From NCBI GenBank assembly GCA_031423755.1, contig JANPGC010000062.1:1-8527 (forward strand): DNA of 8,527 nucleotides, read 5' to 3'. Each line of letters starts with the position of its first letter. The stretch's first letter is position 1. The notes under the pieces were generated by a model, which was not told where the DNA came from, searched no databases, and was given only the letters and a program-made list of their open reading frames with translations. Positions 1 to 6,486 of this stretch are shown piece by piece. The position numbers were made by a program, and so were the translations under genes. The DNA comes from JANMEX01 sp031423755 (GTDB lineage: Bacteria > Pseudomonadota > Alphaproteobacteria > Rhizobiales > Rhizobiaceae).

Positions 1-1004
1 TGCGCTATCTGCACTCCAACGGCGCTTCCTTCTTCTTCATCGCCGTCTACATCCATATTTTCCTCGGCATGTCTTATGGCTCCTACAAGCAGCCGCGCGA
101 GCTGGTGTGGATTTTGGGCTGCGTGATTTTCCTGTTGATGATGGCGACTGCCTTCATGGGCTACGTTCTGCCATGGGGCCAGATGTCCTTCTGGGGCGCG
201 ACCGTCATCACGGGCTTCTTCACTGCTTTCCCGATTGTCGGCGAGCCCATCCAGCAGTTGCTTTTGGGCGGGTTTGCGGTGGACAACCCGACGCTGAACC
301 GCTTTTTCTCGCTGCATTATCTGTTGCCGTTCATGATTTTCGGTGTGGTGATCCTGCATGTGTGGGCGCTGCATGTGACGGGGCAGACCAATCCGACCGG
401 CATTGAGGTCAAGTCGAAGACTGACACCGTCGCCTTCACGCCCTACGCCACGGTCAAGGATGCGTTTGCGTTAATCGTCTTCTTGGCAATCTATCTCTAT
501 TTCGTCTTCTACCTGCCGAACTATCTCGGCCATCCCGACAATTACATCGAAGCCAATCCGCTGAAGACACCGGCGCACATTGTGCCTGAATGGTATTTCC
601 TGCCATTCTACGCGATCTTGCGCGCCATCACCTTCAACATCGGGCCGATTGATTCCAAGCTCGGCGGTGTGCTGGCAATGTTCGGCTCGATTGCTGTGCT
701 GTTTGTGATGCCATGGCTCGACACGTCGAAGGTCCGCTCGGCTGTCTATCGGCCATGGTACAAGTTGTTCTTCTGGTTGTTTGTCGCCGATGCTGTGATG
801 CTTGGCTGGCTCGGCTCGCGTCCGGCGGAAGGCATTTATCCGCTGATGTCGCTGATCGGAACGATCATCTACTTCTCGTTCTTCCTTGTTGTTCTGCCGC
901 TGCTCGGTCTGTTTGAGACCCCGCGCCGGATTCCAAATTCAATCACGGAAGCCGTGCTTGAAAAGAACAAGGATAAGAGCGCCAAAGTCCCGGTTGCCGC
1001 CTGA
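1..1004 (+). CDS. petB: Cytochrome b of the bc1 complex (3' part, truncated by window start)
   Basis: This is the membrane subunit of ubiquinol:cytochrome c oxidoreductase (complex III). It carries hemes bL and bH and forms the Qo and Qi quinone sites in the inner membrane. The reading frame is already open at base 3, giving 333 residues; the N-terminal part lies outside the window. The fragment begins in helix B, with RYLHSNGAS (His4) and VYIHIF (His18), 14 residues apart. It continues with the helix D pair, LHY (His105) and ILHVWALH (His119). Together these are the four heme ligands. GYVLPWGQMSFWGA and the Qo-site signature PEWY (in IVPEWYFLPF) are intact. The C-terminal third holds further hydrophobic helices and a short Lys-rich tail. 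The cytochrome c1 gene starts about 20 bases downstream, so the two are surely cotranscribed; the Rieske gene is expected just upstream. The symbol petB or fbcB depends on the naming convention; family assignment is very secure. Confidence 0.97.
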   Translation, partial: RYLHSNGASFFFIAVYIHIFLGMSYGSYKQPRELVWILGCVIFLLMMATAFMGYVLPWGQMSFWGATVITGFFTAFPIVGEPIQQLLLGGFAVDNPTLNRFFSLHYLLPFMIFGVVILHVWALHVTGQTNPTGIEVKSKTDTVAFTPYATVKDAFALIVFLAIYLYFVFYLPNYLGHPDNYIEANPLKTPAHIVPEWYFLPFYAILRAITFNIGPIDSKLGGVLAMFGSIAVLFVMPWLDTSKVRSAVYRPWYKLFFWLFVADAVMLGWLGSRPAEGIYPLMSLIGTIIYFSFFLVVLPLLGLFETPRRIPNSITEAVLEKNKDKSAKVPVAA

Positions 1005-1023
1005 TATGACAAGGTTCAGTCCC

Positions 1024-1878
1024 ATGAAGAAGATTTTCGCAAGCGTGGCGCTCAGCCTTGTTCTTTCCTCCGGCGCAGTGTTTGCCGAAGAAGCGGCGCA
1101 CAACGCGGCTGAGCCGACGCACTTCCCGATCCACAAGCCTGCGGAACAGAGCTGGAGTTTCTCCGGCCCGTTCGGCACCTATGACAAGGCGCAATTGCAG
1201 CGCGGCCTGAAGGTGTACAAGGAAGTCTGCTCGGCCTGCCACTCCATGAAGCAGGTGGCCTTCCGCACACTTGATGAACTTGGCTACAATGAAGAGCAGG
1301 TCAAGGCGTTTGCCGCCGAGTATGAAGTGCAGGACGGGCCGAATGCCGACGGCGAGATGTTTACGCGCAAGGCCGGAGCCTCCGACTATTTCCCGTCACC
1401 GTTTGCCAATACTGAGGCAGCGGCGGCTGCAAACAACGGCGCTGCCCCGCCTGATTTTTCGCTGATCGCCAAGGCGCGCGGCGTCGAGCGCGGGTTCCCG
1501 CTGTTCGTGTTCGATATTGCCACGCAATATGCCGAAGGCGGTCCTGACTATATCCACGCGCTTTTGACCGGCTATGGCCAGACTCCGCCCGAGGGCATGG
1601 AGATTGCCGAGGGCACGCATTACAATCCATATTTCATCTCCGGCAAGTCGCTGGCCATGGCACAGCCGATCACCGACGGTCAGGTCACCTACGACGATGG
1701 TTCGCCTGCAACCGTCGATCAGTATGCCCGCGACGTGGCGGCGTTCCTGATGTGGACTGCCGAGCCGCATCTGGACACACGCAAGCAGACTGGCTTTTCG
1801 GTCATGATCTTTCTGGCGCTGTTCGGCGCGATAGTTTATCTCACCAAGAAGAAGGTCTGGAGCGGCGTCGAGCACTGA
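1024..1878 (+). CDS. petC: Cytochrome c1
   Basis: This 284-residue subunit is the periplasmic, membrane-anchored c-type heme protein of the bc1 complex. It takes electrons from the Rieske protein and passes them to soluble cytochrome c. Residues 1-21 form a Sec signal peptide (MKKIFASVAL... cut after VFA). The covalent heme site is C69-S-A-C72-H73. M212 in SLAMAQPI is the likely sixth ligand. Residues 256-275 form the C-terminal anchor, followed by KKK. I chose the ATG at 1024 because it begins a proper signal peptide and has AAGG (1011-1014) nine bases upstream. An in-frame ATG at 1006 would add six residues but has no ribosome binding site. The frame is open further upstream only through overlap with the cytochrome b gene. 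b and c1 are separate here, unlike the fused fbcH of Bradyrhizobium. A terminator follows at 1909. Confidence 0.96.
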   Translation: MKKIFASVALSLVLSSGAVFAEEAAHNAAEPTHFPIHKPAEQSWSFSGPFGTYDKAQLQRGLKVYKEVCSACHSMKQVAFRTLDELGYNEEQVKAFAAEYEVQDGPNADGEMFTRKAGASDYFPSPFANTEAAAAANNGAAPPDFSLIAKARGVERGFPLFVFDIATQYAEGGPDYIHALLTGYGQTPPEGMEIAEGTHYNPYFISGKSLAMAQPITDGQVTYDDGSPATVDQYARDVAAFLMWTAEPHLDTRKQTGFSVMIFLALFGAIVYLTKKKVWSGVEH

Positions 1879-1908
1879 TTGATCCGGCTTTAGACGCATA
1901 ATGAACTC

Positions 1909-1938
1909 AAAAGGGCGGCGACAGCTGCCCTTTTTGTT
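1909..1938 (+). terminator. Intrinsic terminator after the cytochrome bc1 genes
   Basis: An 11-base-pair stem pairs AAAAGGGCGGC (1909-1919) with GCTGCCCTTTT (1924-1934), with one G-U pair and a GACA tetraloop. The right arm runs directly into a T-rich tract (TTTTTGTTTG). This is a textbook Rho-independent terminator about 30 bases after the petC stop. It also lies only about 38 bases before the apt start, so it could affect apt expression. Confidence 0.85.
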
Positions 1939-1973
1939 TGCTACGGTCACGCTCAATTCGCCCGGGACATGCC

Positions 1974-2519
1974 ATGAACACGACGCTTGAAGACACACTG
2001 CGCAACGCCATCCGCACCATTCCGGACTATCCAAAACCGGGCATCCTGTTCCGCGACATCACCACGCTTCTCGGCAATGCCCGCGCTTTCCGGCGGGCGA
2101 TTGACGAGCTGGTGCATCCATACGCGGGGACCAAAGTTGATCAGATTGCCGGCATAGAGGCGCGCGGTTTCATCCTTGGCGGCGCGATGGCGCATCAGCT
2201 TTCGTCCGGGTTTGTGCCGATCCGCAAAAAGGGCAAGCTGCCACACGCGACGGTGCGGATTGCCTACAGTCTCGAGTATGGCGTCGATGAGATGGAAGTG
2301 CACAAGGATGCCATCCGTCCGGGCGAGAAGGTCATTCTCGTCGATGATCTGATTGCCACAGGCGGCACGGCGGAAGGGGCGGTCAAACTCTTGCGCCAGA
2401 TCGGCGCGGAGATTGTCGCGGCCTGTTTTGTCATAGATTTGCCGGACCTTGGCGGACGCAAAAAGCTTGAGGCATTGAATGTGCCTGTTCGCACCCTCAT
2501 TGAATATGCCGGGCATTGA
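1974..2519 (+). CDS. apt: Adenine phosphoribosyltransferase
   Basis: This 181-residue cytoplasmic enzyme converts adenine and PRPP to AMP plus pyrophosphate in purine salvage. The length is typical of bacterial Apt. The N-terminal segment IPDYPKPGILFRDITTLL (residues 16-33) is the Apt signature. IAGIEARGFILGGAMA (58-73) forms the phosphate-binding region. VILVDDLIATGGT (120-132) is the PRPP-binding loop with its acidic pair. The ATG at 1974 is chosen because homology starts right after it; the frame is open 36 bases further upstream, but those residues do not look conserved. The start has only a weak Shine-Dalgarno (GGGA, 1964-1967). The gene follows petC behind a strong terminator. It ends 23 bases from the convergent membrane-protein gene, with a small hairpin spanning both stop codons. 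apt after petC is a familiar rhizobial order. Confidence 0.96.
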   Translation: MNTTLEDTLRNAIRTIPDYPKPGILFRDITTLLGNARAFRRAIDELVHPYAGTKVDQIAGIEARGFILGGAMAHQLSSGFVPIRKKGKLPHATVRIAYSLEYGVDEMEVHKDAIRPGEKVILVDDLIATGGTAEGAVKLLRQIGAEIVAACFVIDLPDLGGRKKLEALNVPVRTLIEYAGH

Positions 2520-2545
2520 CTGCGCAGTCTCAACCGCAGTGGTCA
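2517..2545. terminator. Possible bidirectional hairpin between convergent stops
   Basis: ACTGCG (2519-2524) pairs with CGCAGT (2535-2540) around a 10-base loop. The flanking TGA and TCA, which are the stop codons of the two convergent genes, can add weak pairing across a bulge. There is no T-tract, so it is not a classic intrinsic terminator. It is the only structure in the 23-base gap and could protect the 3' ends or help Rho-dependent ending. Confidence 0.3.
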
Positions 2546-3145
2546 CCCGTGTGATATGCCGAAAATGAAGAATGCCGGTATGGCAACGTAAAGCACAATG
2601 CACATCAGGAGCGCCGTGCGCACCTGCCAGCGCCGGAATCTGGCGAACAAGATCAGCGCCATCGCTATTCCCAATGCGGCCTCGAACAGGCTGAATGCTG
2701 TGCCGTAGTGGCTCGTGTCCCAGTAGGAGACCGGCGAGACAAAACGCCAATCGCTGAGTGGCCAGAAATGCATGTGCGCATCTTCGCGGTGTACGAGGAA
2801 ATCAACTCCGGAGTGGAGCAGGGCTGCTGCGCCGAAGGGAATGGCGAGCCCCGACCACGCCGCTGCCTTCGCATTGGCAGAGTTGCGAAGCATCAGACTG
2901 AGGCCAACCACTATCGACCAGAGGAGAAAGTTGTGGCCGATGGCGTTGGCTGCCTGCCACCATGGCGACCAGTACAGTCTGCCGAAAATATCCTGAAGGT
3001 CGTAACCCGAAAAACGCAGGACCGCGACGATGGCAAGCATCGGCAGGTCCGGTGTAAAGCCGCCCGCCGCTGCGGCCCAAGCGGTGCGCGGAACTTTGCC
3101 GCCGAAAAGGACAGTGCCCATCAGGATATGGGATTGGGTGTTCAT
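2543..3145 (-). CDS. Polytopic membrane protein, DUF457/YdjM-like 'metal-dependent hydrolase' family
   Basis: This 200-residue integral membrane protein starts MNTQSHILMG. The short N-terminal His motif, then TPDLPM (Asp33), then a His/Asp/Trp-rich block are features of the YdjM/DUF457 group of putative membrane-bound metal-dependent hydrolases. The block is HSGVDFLVHREDAHMHFWP (111-129), continuing SDWRFVSPVSYWD (131-143). Rhizobial relatives are sometimes labelled 'cobalamin biosynthesis protein CobQ'; nothing here resembles the CobQ amidotransferase, so I reject that name. Hydrophobic stretches lie at about 22-44, 73-87, 97-115, 150-168 and 177-197. His6, Asp33, His71, His111, Asp115, His119, Asp122, His124 and His126 are candidate metal ligands. 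The frame is open another 49 codons upstream, but those run through the terminator of the DUF2934 gene and look noncoding. No strong Shine-Dalgarno or promoter is visible. Biochemical activity and substrate are unknown. Confidence 0.8.
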   Translation of the reverse strand: MNTQSHILMGTVLFGGKVPRTAWAAAAGGFTPDLPMLAIVAVLRFSGYDLQDIFGRLYWSPWWQAANAIGHNFLLWSIVVGLSLMLRNSANAKAAAWSGLAIPFGAAALLHSGVDFLVHREDAHMHFWPLSDWRFVSPVSYWDTSHYGTAFSLFEAALGIAMALILFARFRRWQVRTALLMCIVLYVAIPAFFIFGISHG

Positions 3146-3186
3146 CGCCCAAGTGTGTGGTGAAATGCCGGAGAGTTCAACAAGAC

Positions 3187-3209
3187 AAAAGCGCGGGACT
3201 TGCCCGCGC
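3187..3209 (-). terminator. Intrinsic terminator of the DUF2934 gene (minus strand)
   Basis: Read on the minus strand, GCGCGGG (3209-3203) pairs with CCCGCGC (3197-3191) around the loop CAAGT. TTTTGTCTTG follows at once. It sits about 50 bases after the stop of the DUF2934 gene and before the start of the next minus-strand gene, so those two genes are probably separate transcription units. Confidence 0.75.
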
Positions 3210-3257
3210 CTGTGAAACTGCCGGTGCCACAAACTGCGGCAATACGGCTTGGTGTCC

Positions 3258-3503
3258 TTACTTTGCCTTTTTGGCGGCAGGCTTTGCGACAACGGCGGCC
3301 TTTGGCGCTGCGGCTTTGGCGGCAGGAGCAGCCTTCGGCGCAGCTGCCTTCTTTGCAGCCTTTGCGGAGGCGAGTTCGATGGCCTTGAACCAATGGTCTT
3401 CAGCCTGGCCTTCCGGCTGACCGGACTCCATCCAAAGCTGGTGAGCGATTTCGCGGATTTTTTCTTCAGATACGACTGCGACTGCGGACTTGCTGGCGGC
3501 CAT
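3258..3503 (-). CDS. DUF2934 domain protein with Ala/Lys/Pro-rich tail
   Basis: This is a small basic protein of 81 residues. Residues 13-46 (EEKIREIAHQLWMESGQPEG, then QAEDHWFKAIELA) match the short DUF2934 helical module, whose pattern is IRxxAxxLWxxxGxPxGxxxxHWxxA. Its function is unknown. Residues 47-81 are a low-complexity tail made almost only of Ala, Lys, Pro and Val (AKKAAAPKAAPAAK...), like the tails of histone-H1-like bacterial proteins and of PhaF/PhaI-type phasins. Two ATG codons stand in tandem at 3506 and 3503. The AGGAG at 3515-3511 is 7 bases from the second and only 4 from the first, so I prefer 3503. No signal peptide or membrane segment is seen. The tail suggests contact with nucleic acid or another anionic surface; that is inference. 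It has its own terminator and probably its own promoter. Confidence 0.8.
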   Translation of the reverse strand: MAASKSAVAVVSEEKIREIAHQLWMESGQPEGQAEDHWFKAIELASAKAAKKAAAPKAAPAAKAAAPKAAVVAKPAAKKAK

Positions 3504-3542
3504 CATGTGTCTCCTGCCCTAGCGTTCATTCTCTGAAAAACG

Positions 3543-3571
3543 CCGCTAGCACGGTTTATTGTGCACTGCAA
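3543..3571 (-). promoter_or_regulatory. Candidate promoter of the DUF2934 gene
   Basis: On the minus strand, TTGCAG (3571-3566) is followed after 17 bases by TAGCGG (3548-3543). The -35 box is fair and the -10 box is poor. Its position would give a leader of about 33 bases before the start codon, which is reasonable. The -35 box overlaps the TGCA-C-TGCA element. This is a tentative call. Confidence 0.25.
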
Positions 3572-3573
3572 CA
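3559..3573. promoter_or_regulatory. TGCA-C-TGCA element, possible repressor site (PhaR-like)
   Basis: TTGTGCACTGCAACA contains two TGCA half-sites around one C (3562-3570), giving a near-palindrome in the divergent spacer. TGC/GCA-type repeats are the known recognition pattern of PhaR/AniA repressors of phasin and polyhydroxybutyrate genes in alphaproteobacteria. The site overlaps the candidate -35 box of the DUF2934 gene. The match is by eye only; a nine-base element can arise by chance. Confidence 0.3.
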
Positions 3574-3779
3574 TTAATCGATTTAAGTGCGGATTTTTGC
3601 CCTGCAACGCAGATATGCGCCTGATTCGTGGCTTTGAAAAGAGGCAGATTGCGCGCCACCCGTCCGGAATTCCCGGTGTTGTGCCGGGCGGAGCAACGGC
3701 GGTGTCCGGAGTTTGGCAGTTTACAAAGCGCGAGCAATCTGCAACCTGTGCGATATTATTGGATCCGAAACATATTTTG

Positions 3780-4910
3780 GTGGCTGATTTGGCTCAATCT
3801 CTGAAGACACTCCTCGAACAGGCTGCAAGCAAAGGCATCATCAGCGCGGGGCAAATTGAACCCCTTGCCGGACATTTGACCGAGAGCGGCTACGCTGCGA
3901 TGCCAACCGGATCGCTCGGTAATGGTGGCATCCTTGCTGATCTGTCGCTGCCGAAAGATGGCGGGCCGCAGTTGCCTTCCGAAGAGAGCGAAGCGCCGCG
4001 TTTCGTGCGCGGCTTCCATGATGTGCTGATCACGGTGGGCATTGTCATTGCGCTCACGGGTGCGGCGGCGCTGATGTCGTCTCTGGTGCTTGTGCCTGCC
4101 GTAATCCTTCTTGCCGAAATTCTGGTGAAGCGGCAGCGGCTGGCACTGCCTGCGTTTGCGCTGACCAATGCCTATGTAATCGGCGTTGTCTGGCTGGTGT
4201 TTTCTGCTCTTGGCAATGCCACCGCCGGCACGCTGTCGCAAATGATTTCCATTTATGCTGCAAGCGCGGCGGCGCTGGTGCCGTACTACTGGCGTTACCG
4301 TGTTCCCGTTTCGCTCGCCGCGTTGATCCTGTCCGCGATAGGATTTTGCTTTTTTGCAACGCTCGGAGTAATTGGCCAAACGTCCTTGGATAGCGATGCT
4401 GTGGCCTTGCCTGCGCTGTTGGCGGGACTTGTGTTCTCACTGCTGGCCTTTGGCGCGGCGATGTATTTTGACGTGCGAGACCGGCTGCGCGTCACCCGTC
4501 GCTCGGACGTTGCGTTCTGGCTGCACCTTGGCGCGGCGCCTGCGCTGTTGAACTCGGCCTTGGGACTGGCGCTGTGGAACAGCGGTTCACGCGGCCTTTG
4601 GTTGCAAAACCTTGCATCCGGCCAGGCCATCGTCGCCTTGTTGATTATCACGCTGTTCATGTTGACAGGCATTGCCATAGACCGGCGCGCCTTCGTGACT
4701 GCGGGCATTCTGTCGCTCGGCTATGTGATCAGCACCTTGATCAAGGGGGTGAATTTCGAGTCCAACAATCTGTTCGCCATCTCGGCATTGGCGGTCGGCA
4801 TCATTGTTCTGGTGATCGGCACCGGCTGGCTGCCGATCCGGGCGCGCGTGGTCGCCATGCTGCCCAAAGCCATCCAGGATTTGGTGCCGCCAGTTGCGGT
4901 TCAAGCTTGA
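3780..4910 (+). CDS. Multi-pass membrane protein of unknown function (DUF2157-like arrangement)
   Basis: This protein of about 376 residues is not one I recognise by name. An N-terminal soluble part, about residues 1-78, starts with a helical segment (SLKTLLEQAASKGIISAGQI) of the kind seen in DUF2157-like membrane proteins. A Gly/Pro/Glu-rich linker follows. About ten hydrophobic helices then run from residue 80 to 350, and a short tail ends the protein. I see no catalytic or transporter signature and no Cys or His cluster. The start is uncertain: GTG at 3780 and TTG at 3777 lie where protein-like sequence begins, and neither has a clear Shine-Dalgarno. The frame stays open to 3561, but that extension is Cys/Gly/Pro-rich with no family character. 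The gene stands alone, divergent from the DUF2934 gene, and its stop lies 10 bases from the end of ychF, which is convergent. Confidence 0.65.
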   Translation: MADLAQSLKTLLEQAASKGIISAGQIEPLAGHLTESGYAAMPTGSLGNGGILADLSLPKDGGPQLPSEESEAPRFVRGFHDVLITVGIVIALTGAAALMSSLVLVPAVILLAEILVKRQRLALPAFALTNAYVIGVVWLVFSALGNATAGTLSQMISIYAASAAALVPYYWRYRVPVSLAALILSAIGFCFFATLGVIGQTSLDSDAVALPALLAGLVFSLLAFGAAMYFDVRDRLRVTRRSDVAFWLHLGAAPALLNSALGLALWNSGSRGLWLQNLASGQAIVALLIITLFMLTGIAIDRRAFVTAGILSLGYVISTLIKGVNFESNNLFAISALAVGIIVLVIGTGWLPIRARVVAMLPKAIQDLVPPVAVQA

Positions 4911-4925
4911 GGGCTAGGCTCTAAG
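4906..4925. terminator. Hairpin spanning the convergent stops of the membrane-protein gene and ychF
   Basis: CTTGAG (4906-4911) pairs with CTCTAAG (4919-4925) with one bulged T and the loop GGCTAGG. Both stop codons lie in the stem. No T-tract follows on either strand, so intrinsic termination is uncertain. It is the only structure available in the 10-base gap. Confidence 0.3.
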
Positions 4926-6024
4926 TGTTGAACTTGAACAGCATGATGTCACCATCCTGCACAACATATTCCTTGCCTTCATCGCGCGCCTTGCCAGCCT
5001 CCTTGGCTGGAACTTCGCCGCCGAGCGTGACGAAATCATTGTAGGCAATCGTCTGGGCGCGGATGAAGCCGCGCTCGAAATCGGTGTGGATGACGCCAGC
5101 CGCCTGCGGGGCCTTGGCACCTTTGTCAACGGTCCAGGCGCGGGCTTCCTTCGGCCCCACCGTGAAATAGGTGATCAGGCCGAGCAGCTTGTAGCCTTCG
5201 TGGATCAGCTTATCGAGACCTGGTTCTTCAAGACCGAGGTCCTTCAGAAATTCCATCGCATCTTCATCGGGCATCTGCGCCACTTCGGACTCGATGTTGG
5301 CCGAGATCACAACACAGCCAGCGCCCTGCGCCGCGGCCATCTTCTCGACAGCTTTGGTGTGGGCATTGCCTGTCGCGGCTTCGCTCTCAATCACATTGCA
5401 GACGTAGAGCACCGGATGGGAGGTCAGGAGGTTGAGACCTTGCAGGATAGCCAAGTCTTCCGGTTCCAGCGTCTTCAGCAGCAGGCGTGCAGGCTTGCCG
5501 TCGTTCAGAAGCGTGAGAACCTGCTCCATCACCGGCAGCACAGTCACCGCTTCCTTGTCTTTCAGCTGGGCGCGCTTGCGAAACTGGACGATGCGGCGTT
5601 CGATGGATTCGAGGTCCGCGAGCATCAGCTCGGTTTCGACCGTGTCGGCATCGGCGACGGGGTCAATGCGGCCTTCGACATGCGTGATGTCGTCGTCTTC
5701 AAAGCAGCGCAGAACATGGACGATGGCGTCCACTTCGCGGATGTTGGCGAGGAACTGGTTGCCAAGCCCTTCGCCCTTTGACGCGCCGCGAACGAGGCCG
5801 GCAATGTCAACGAATGAAATGCGGGTCGGCACAATGTTCTGGCTCTTGCCGATCTTGGCGATCACATCAAGGCGCGGGTCCGGCACCGCAACCTCGCCGG
5901 TGTTCGGCTCGATCGTGCAAAACGGATAGTTGGCAGCCTGCGCCGCCGCCGTCTTGGTCAGCGCGTTGAACAGGGTGGACTTGCCGACATTCGGCAGTCC
6001 GACGATACCGCATTTGAAACCCAT
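4921..6024 (-). CDS. ychF: Redox/ribosome-associated Obg-family ATPase YchF
   Basis: This 367-residue cytoplasmic P-loop protein belongs to the Obg/YchF group and is close to the usual length. YchF prefers ATP over GTP, binds ribosomes and influences stress responses. Visible motifs are the P-loop GLPNVGKST (residues 9-17), DIAGL (73-77) and the altered G4 motif NVIE (210-213) in place of NKxD, the hallmark of ATP preference. The C-terminal TGS domain (about 281-365) includes LITYFTVGPKEARAWTV and ends DGDIMLFKFNT. The ATG at 6024 begins the canonical MGFKCGIVGLPNVGKS. Its likely Shine-Dalgarno, GGGGA (6039-6035), lies inside the last codons of vapC. Only 6 bases separate the vapC stop from this start, so ychF is probably read on the vapBC transcript and translated by coupling. 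No promoter of its own is visible nearby. Confidence 0.97.
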   Translation of the reverse strand: MGFKCGIVGLPNVGKSTLFNALTKTAAAQAANYPFCTIEPNTGEVAVPDPRLDVIAKIGKSQNIVPTRISFVDIAGLVRGASKGEGLGNQFLANIREVDAIVHVLRCFEDDDITHVEGRIDPVADADTVETELMLADLESIERRIVQFRKRAQLKDKEAVTVLPVMEQVLTLLNDGKPARLLLKTLEPEDLAILQGLNLLTSHPVLYVCNVIESEAATGNAHTKAVEKMAAAQGAGCVVISANIESEVAQMPDEDAMEFLKDLGLEEPGLDKLIHEGYKLLGLITYFTVGPKEARAWTVDKGAKAPQAAGVIHTDFERGFIRAQTIAYNDFVTLGGEVPAKEAGKARDEGKEYVVQDGDIMLFKFNT

Positions 6025-6030
6025 GGAAAT

Positions 6031-6486
6031 TCAGTCCCCAAGCGGCCCGAGAATGGTTTCGGGCGCGTGCAAAAATGGATTGATGATCGTCAGACCAGCA
6101 ATTTCTTGGCCGTCCTGTAAATCTTCCGAGAGGAAATGGCTACAGCCAAGTTCAAGGGCGGAGGCGAGGAGGAGGCAGTCCCACCAGGAATAGCCTGTTG
6201 CCTGGCGCAAGCTGCGGGCCGCACTTACAGTTTGAATCGACACCGGCGCCGAACCCAATACAGCCAGCCTGTCAATTGCGTCGAACACCTGCTCGTTGCT
6301 TAATTGTTTTCTCTTGCGGAACAGCACGTTGGCAAGCTCGTTCAGCACTTGGAGATTCAGGCACAAATGTCGTCGTGCCGCTGCTTCTCTCATCCAATGC
6401 TGTGCTGTAACTGCCTTTAAATCGTTGGTGTCTTCCCGGCTATAAAACGCGACATTTGTATCAATGAAAATCTTAACGGCGTGCAT
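6031..6486 (-). CDS. vapC: PIN-domain ribonuclease toxin of a type II toxin-antitoxin pair
   Basis: This 151-residue protein spans a whole PIN domain. The four acidic residues expected to bind Mg2+ are present: D9 in IFIDTNV, E50 in VLNELANVL, D103 in YSWWDCLLLA, and D122 in LSEDLQDG. The fold order and length fit VapC toxins, which cut tRNA or other RNA until bound by VapB. The ATG at 6486 is chosen because the PIN motif follows directly. It overlaps the end of vapB by 14 bases, typical of coupled toxin-antitoxin genes. The frame is open further upstream only through vapB. The gene appears intact with no missing catalytic residue, so it is probably active; its RNA target cannot be read from sequence. 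It sits between pth and ychF, where related genomes commonly have no such gene, and its base composition looks more AT-rich than its neighbours, consistent with acquisition. Confidence 0.9.
   Translation of the reverse strand: MHAVKIFIDTNVAFYSREDTNDLKAVTAQHWMREAAARRHLCLNLQVLNELANVLFRKRKQLSNEQVFDAIDRLAVLGSAPVSIQTVSAARSLRQATGYSWWDCLLLASALELGCSHFLSEDLQDGQEIAGLTIINPFLHAPETILGPLGD

Larger units (their letters stand above)
3504..3779. other. Divergent intergenic spacer
   Basis: This 276-base spacer separates the DUF2934 gene (-) from the membrane-protein gene (+). It contains the DUF2934 ribosome binding site, the TGCA element, and a small hairpin (CCCGG 3672-3676 with CCGGG 3683-3687). A second AT-rich patch, GATATTAT at 3752-3759, could be a -10 box for the plus-strand gene, but I see no matching -35. 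The plus frame is open through it from 3561, but the translation there is not protein-like. Confidence 0.5.

Noticed and set aside
886..1023. N-terminal extension of cytochrome c1
   Set aside because: This is the cytochrome b coding end read in another frame. The signal peptide starts at 1024 with a ribosome binding site.
1953..2750. Minus-strand 265-codon open frame opposite apt
   Set aside because: It covers apt and part of the next gene in the wrong frame, and its His/Arg/Ala-rich product looks like antisense translation.
3561..3776. N-terminal extension of the plus-strand membrane protein
   Set aside because: The translated segment is Cys/Gly/Pro-rich and not protein-like, has no ribosome binding site, and overlaps regulatory-looking sequence.
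5086..5781. Plus-strand 231-codon open frame inside ychF
   Set aside because: It is antisense to conserved YchF coding sequence, with no ribosome binding site or family features.
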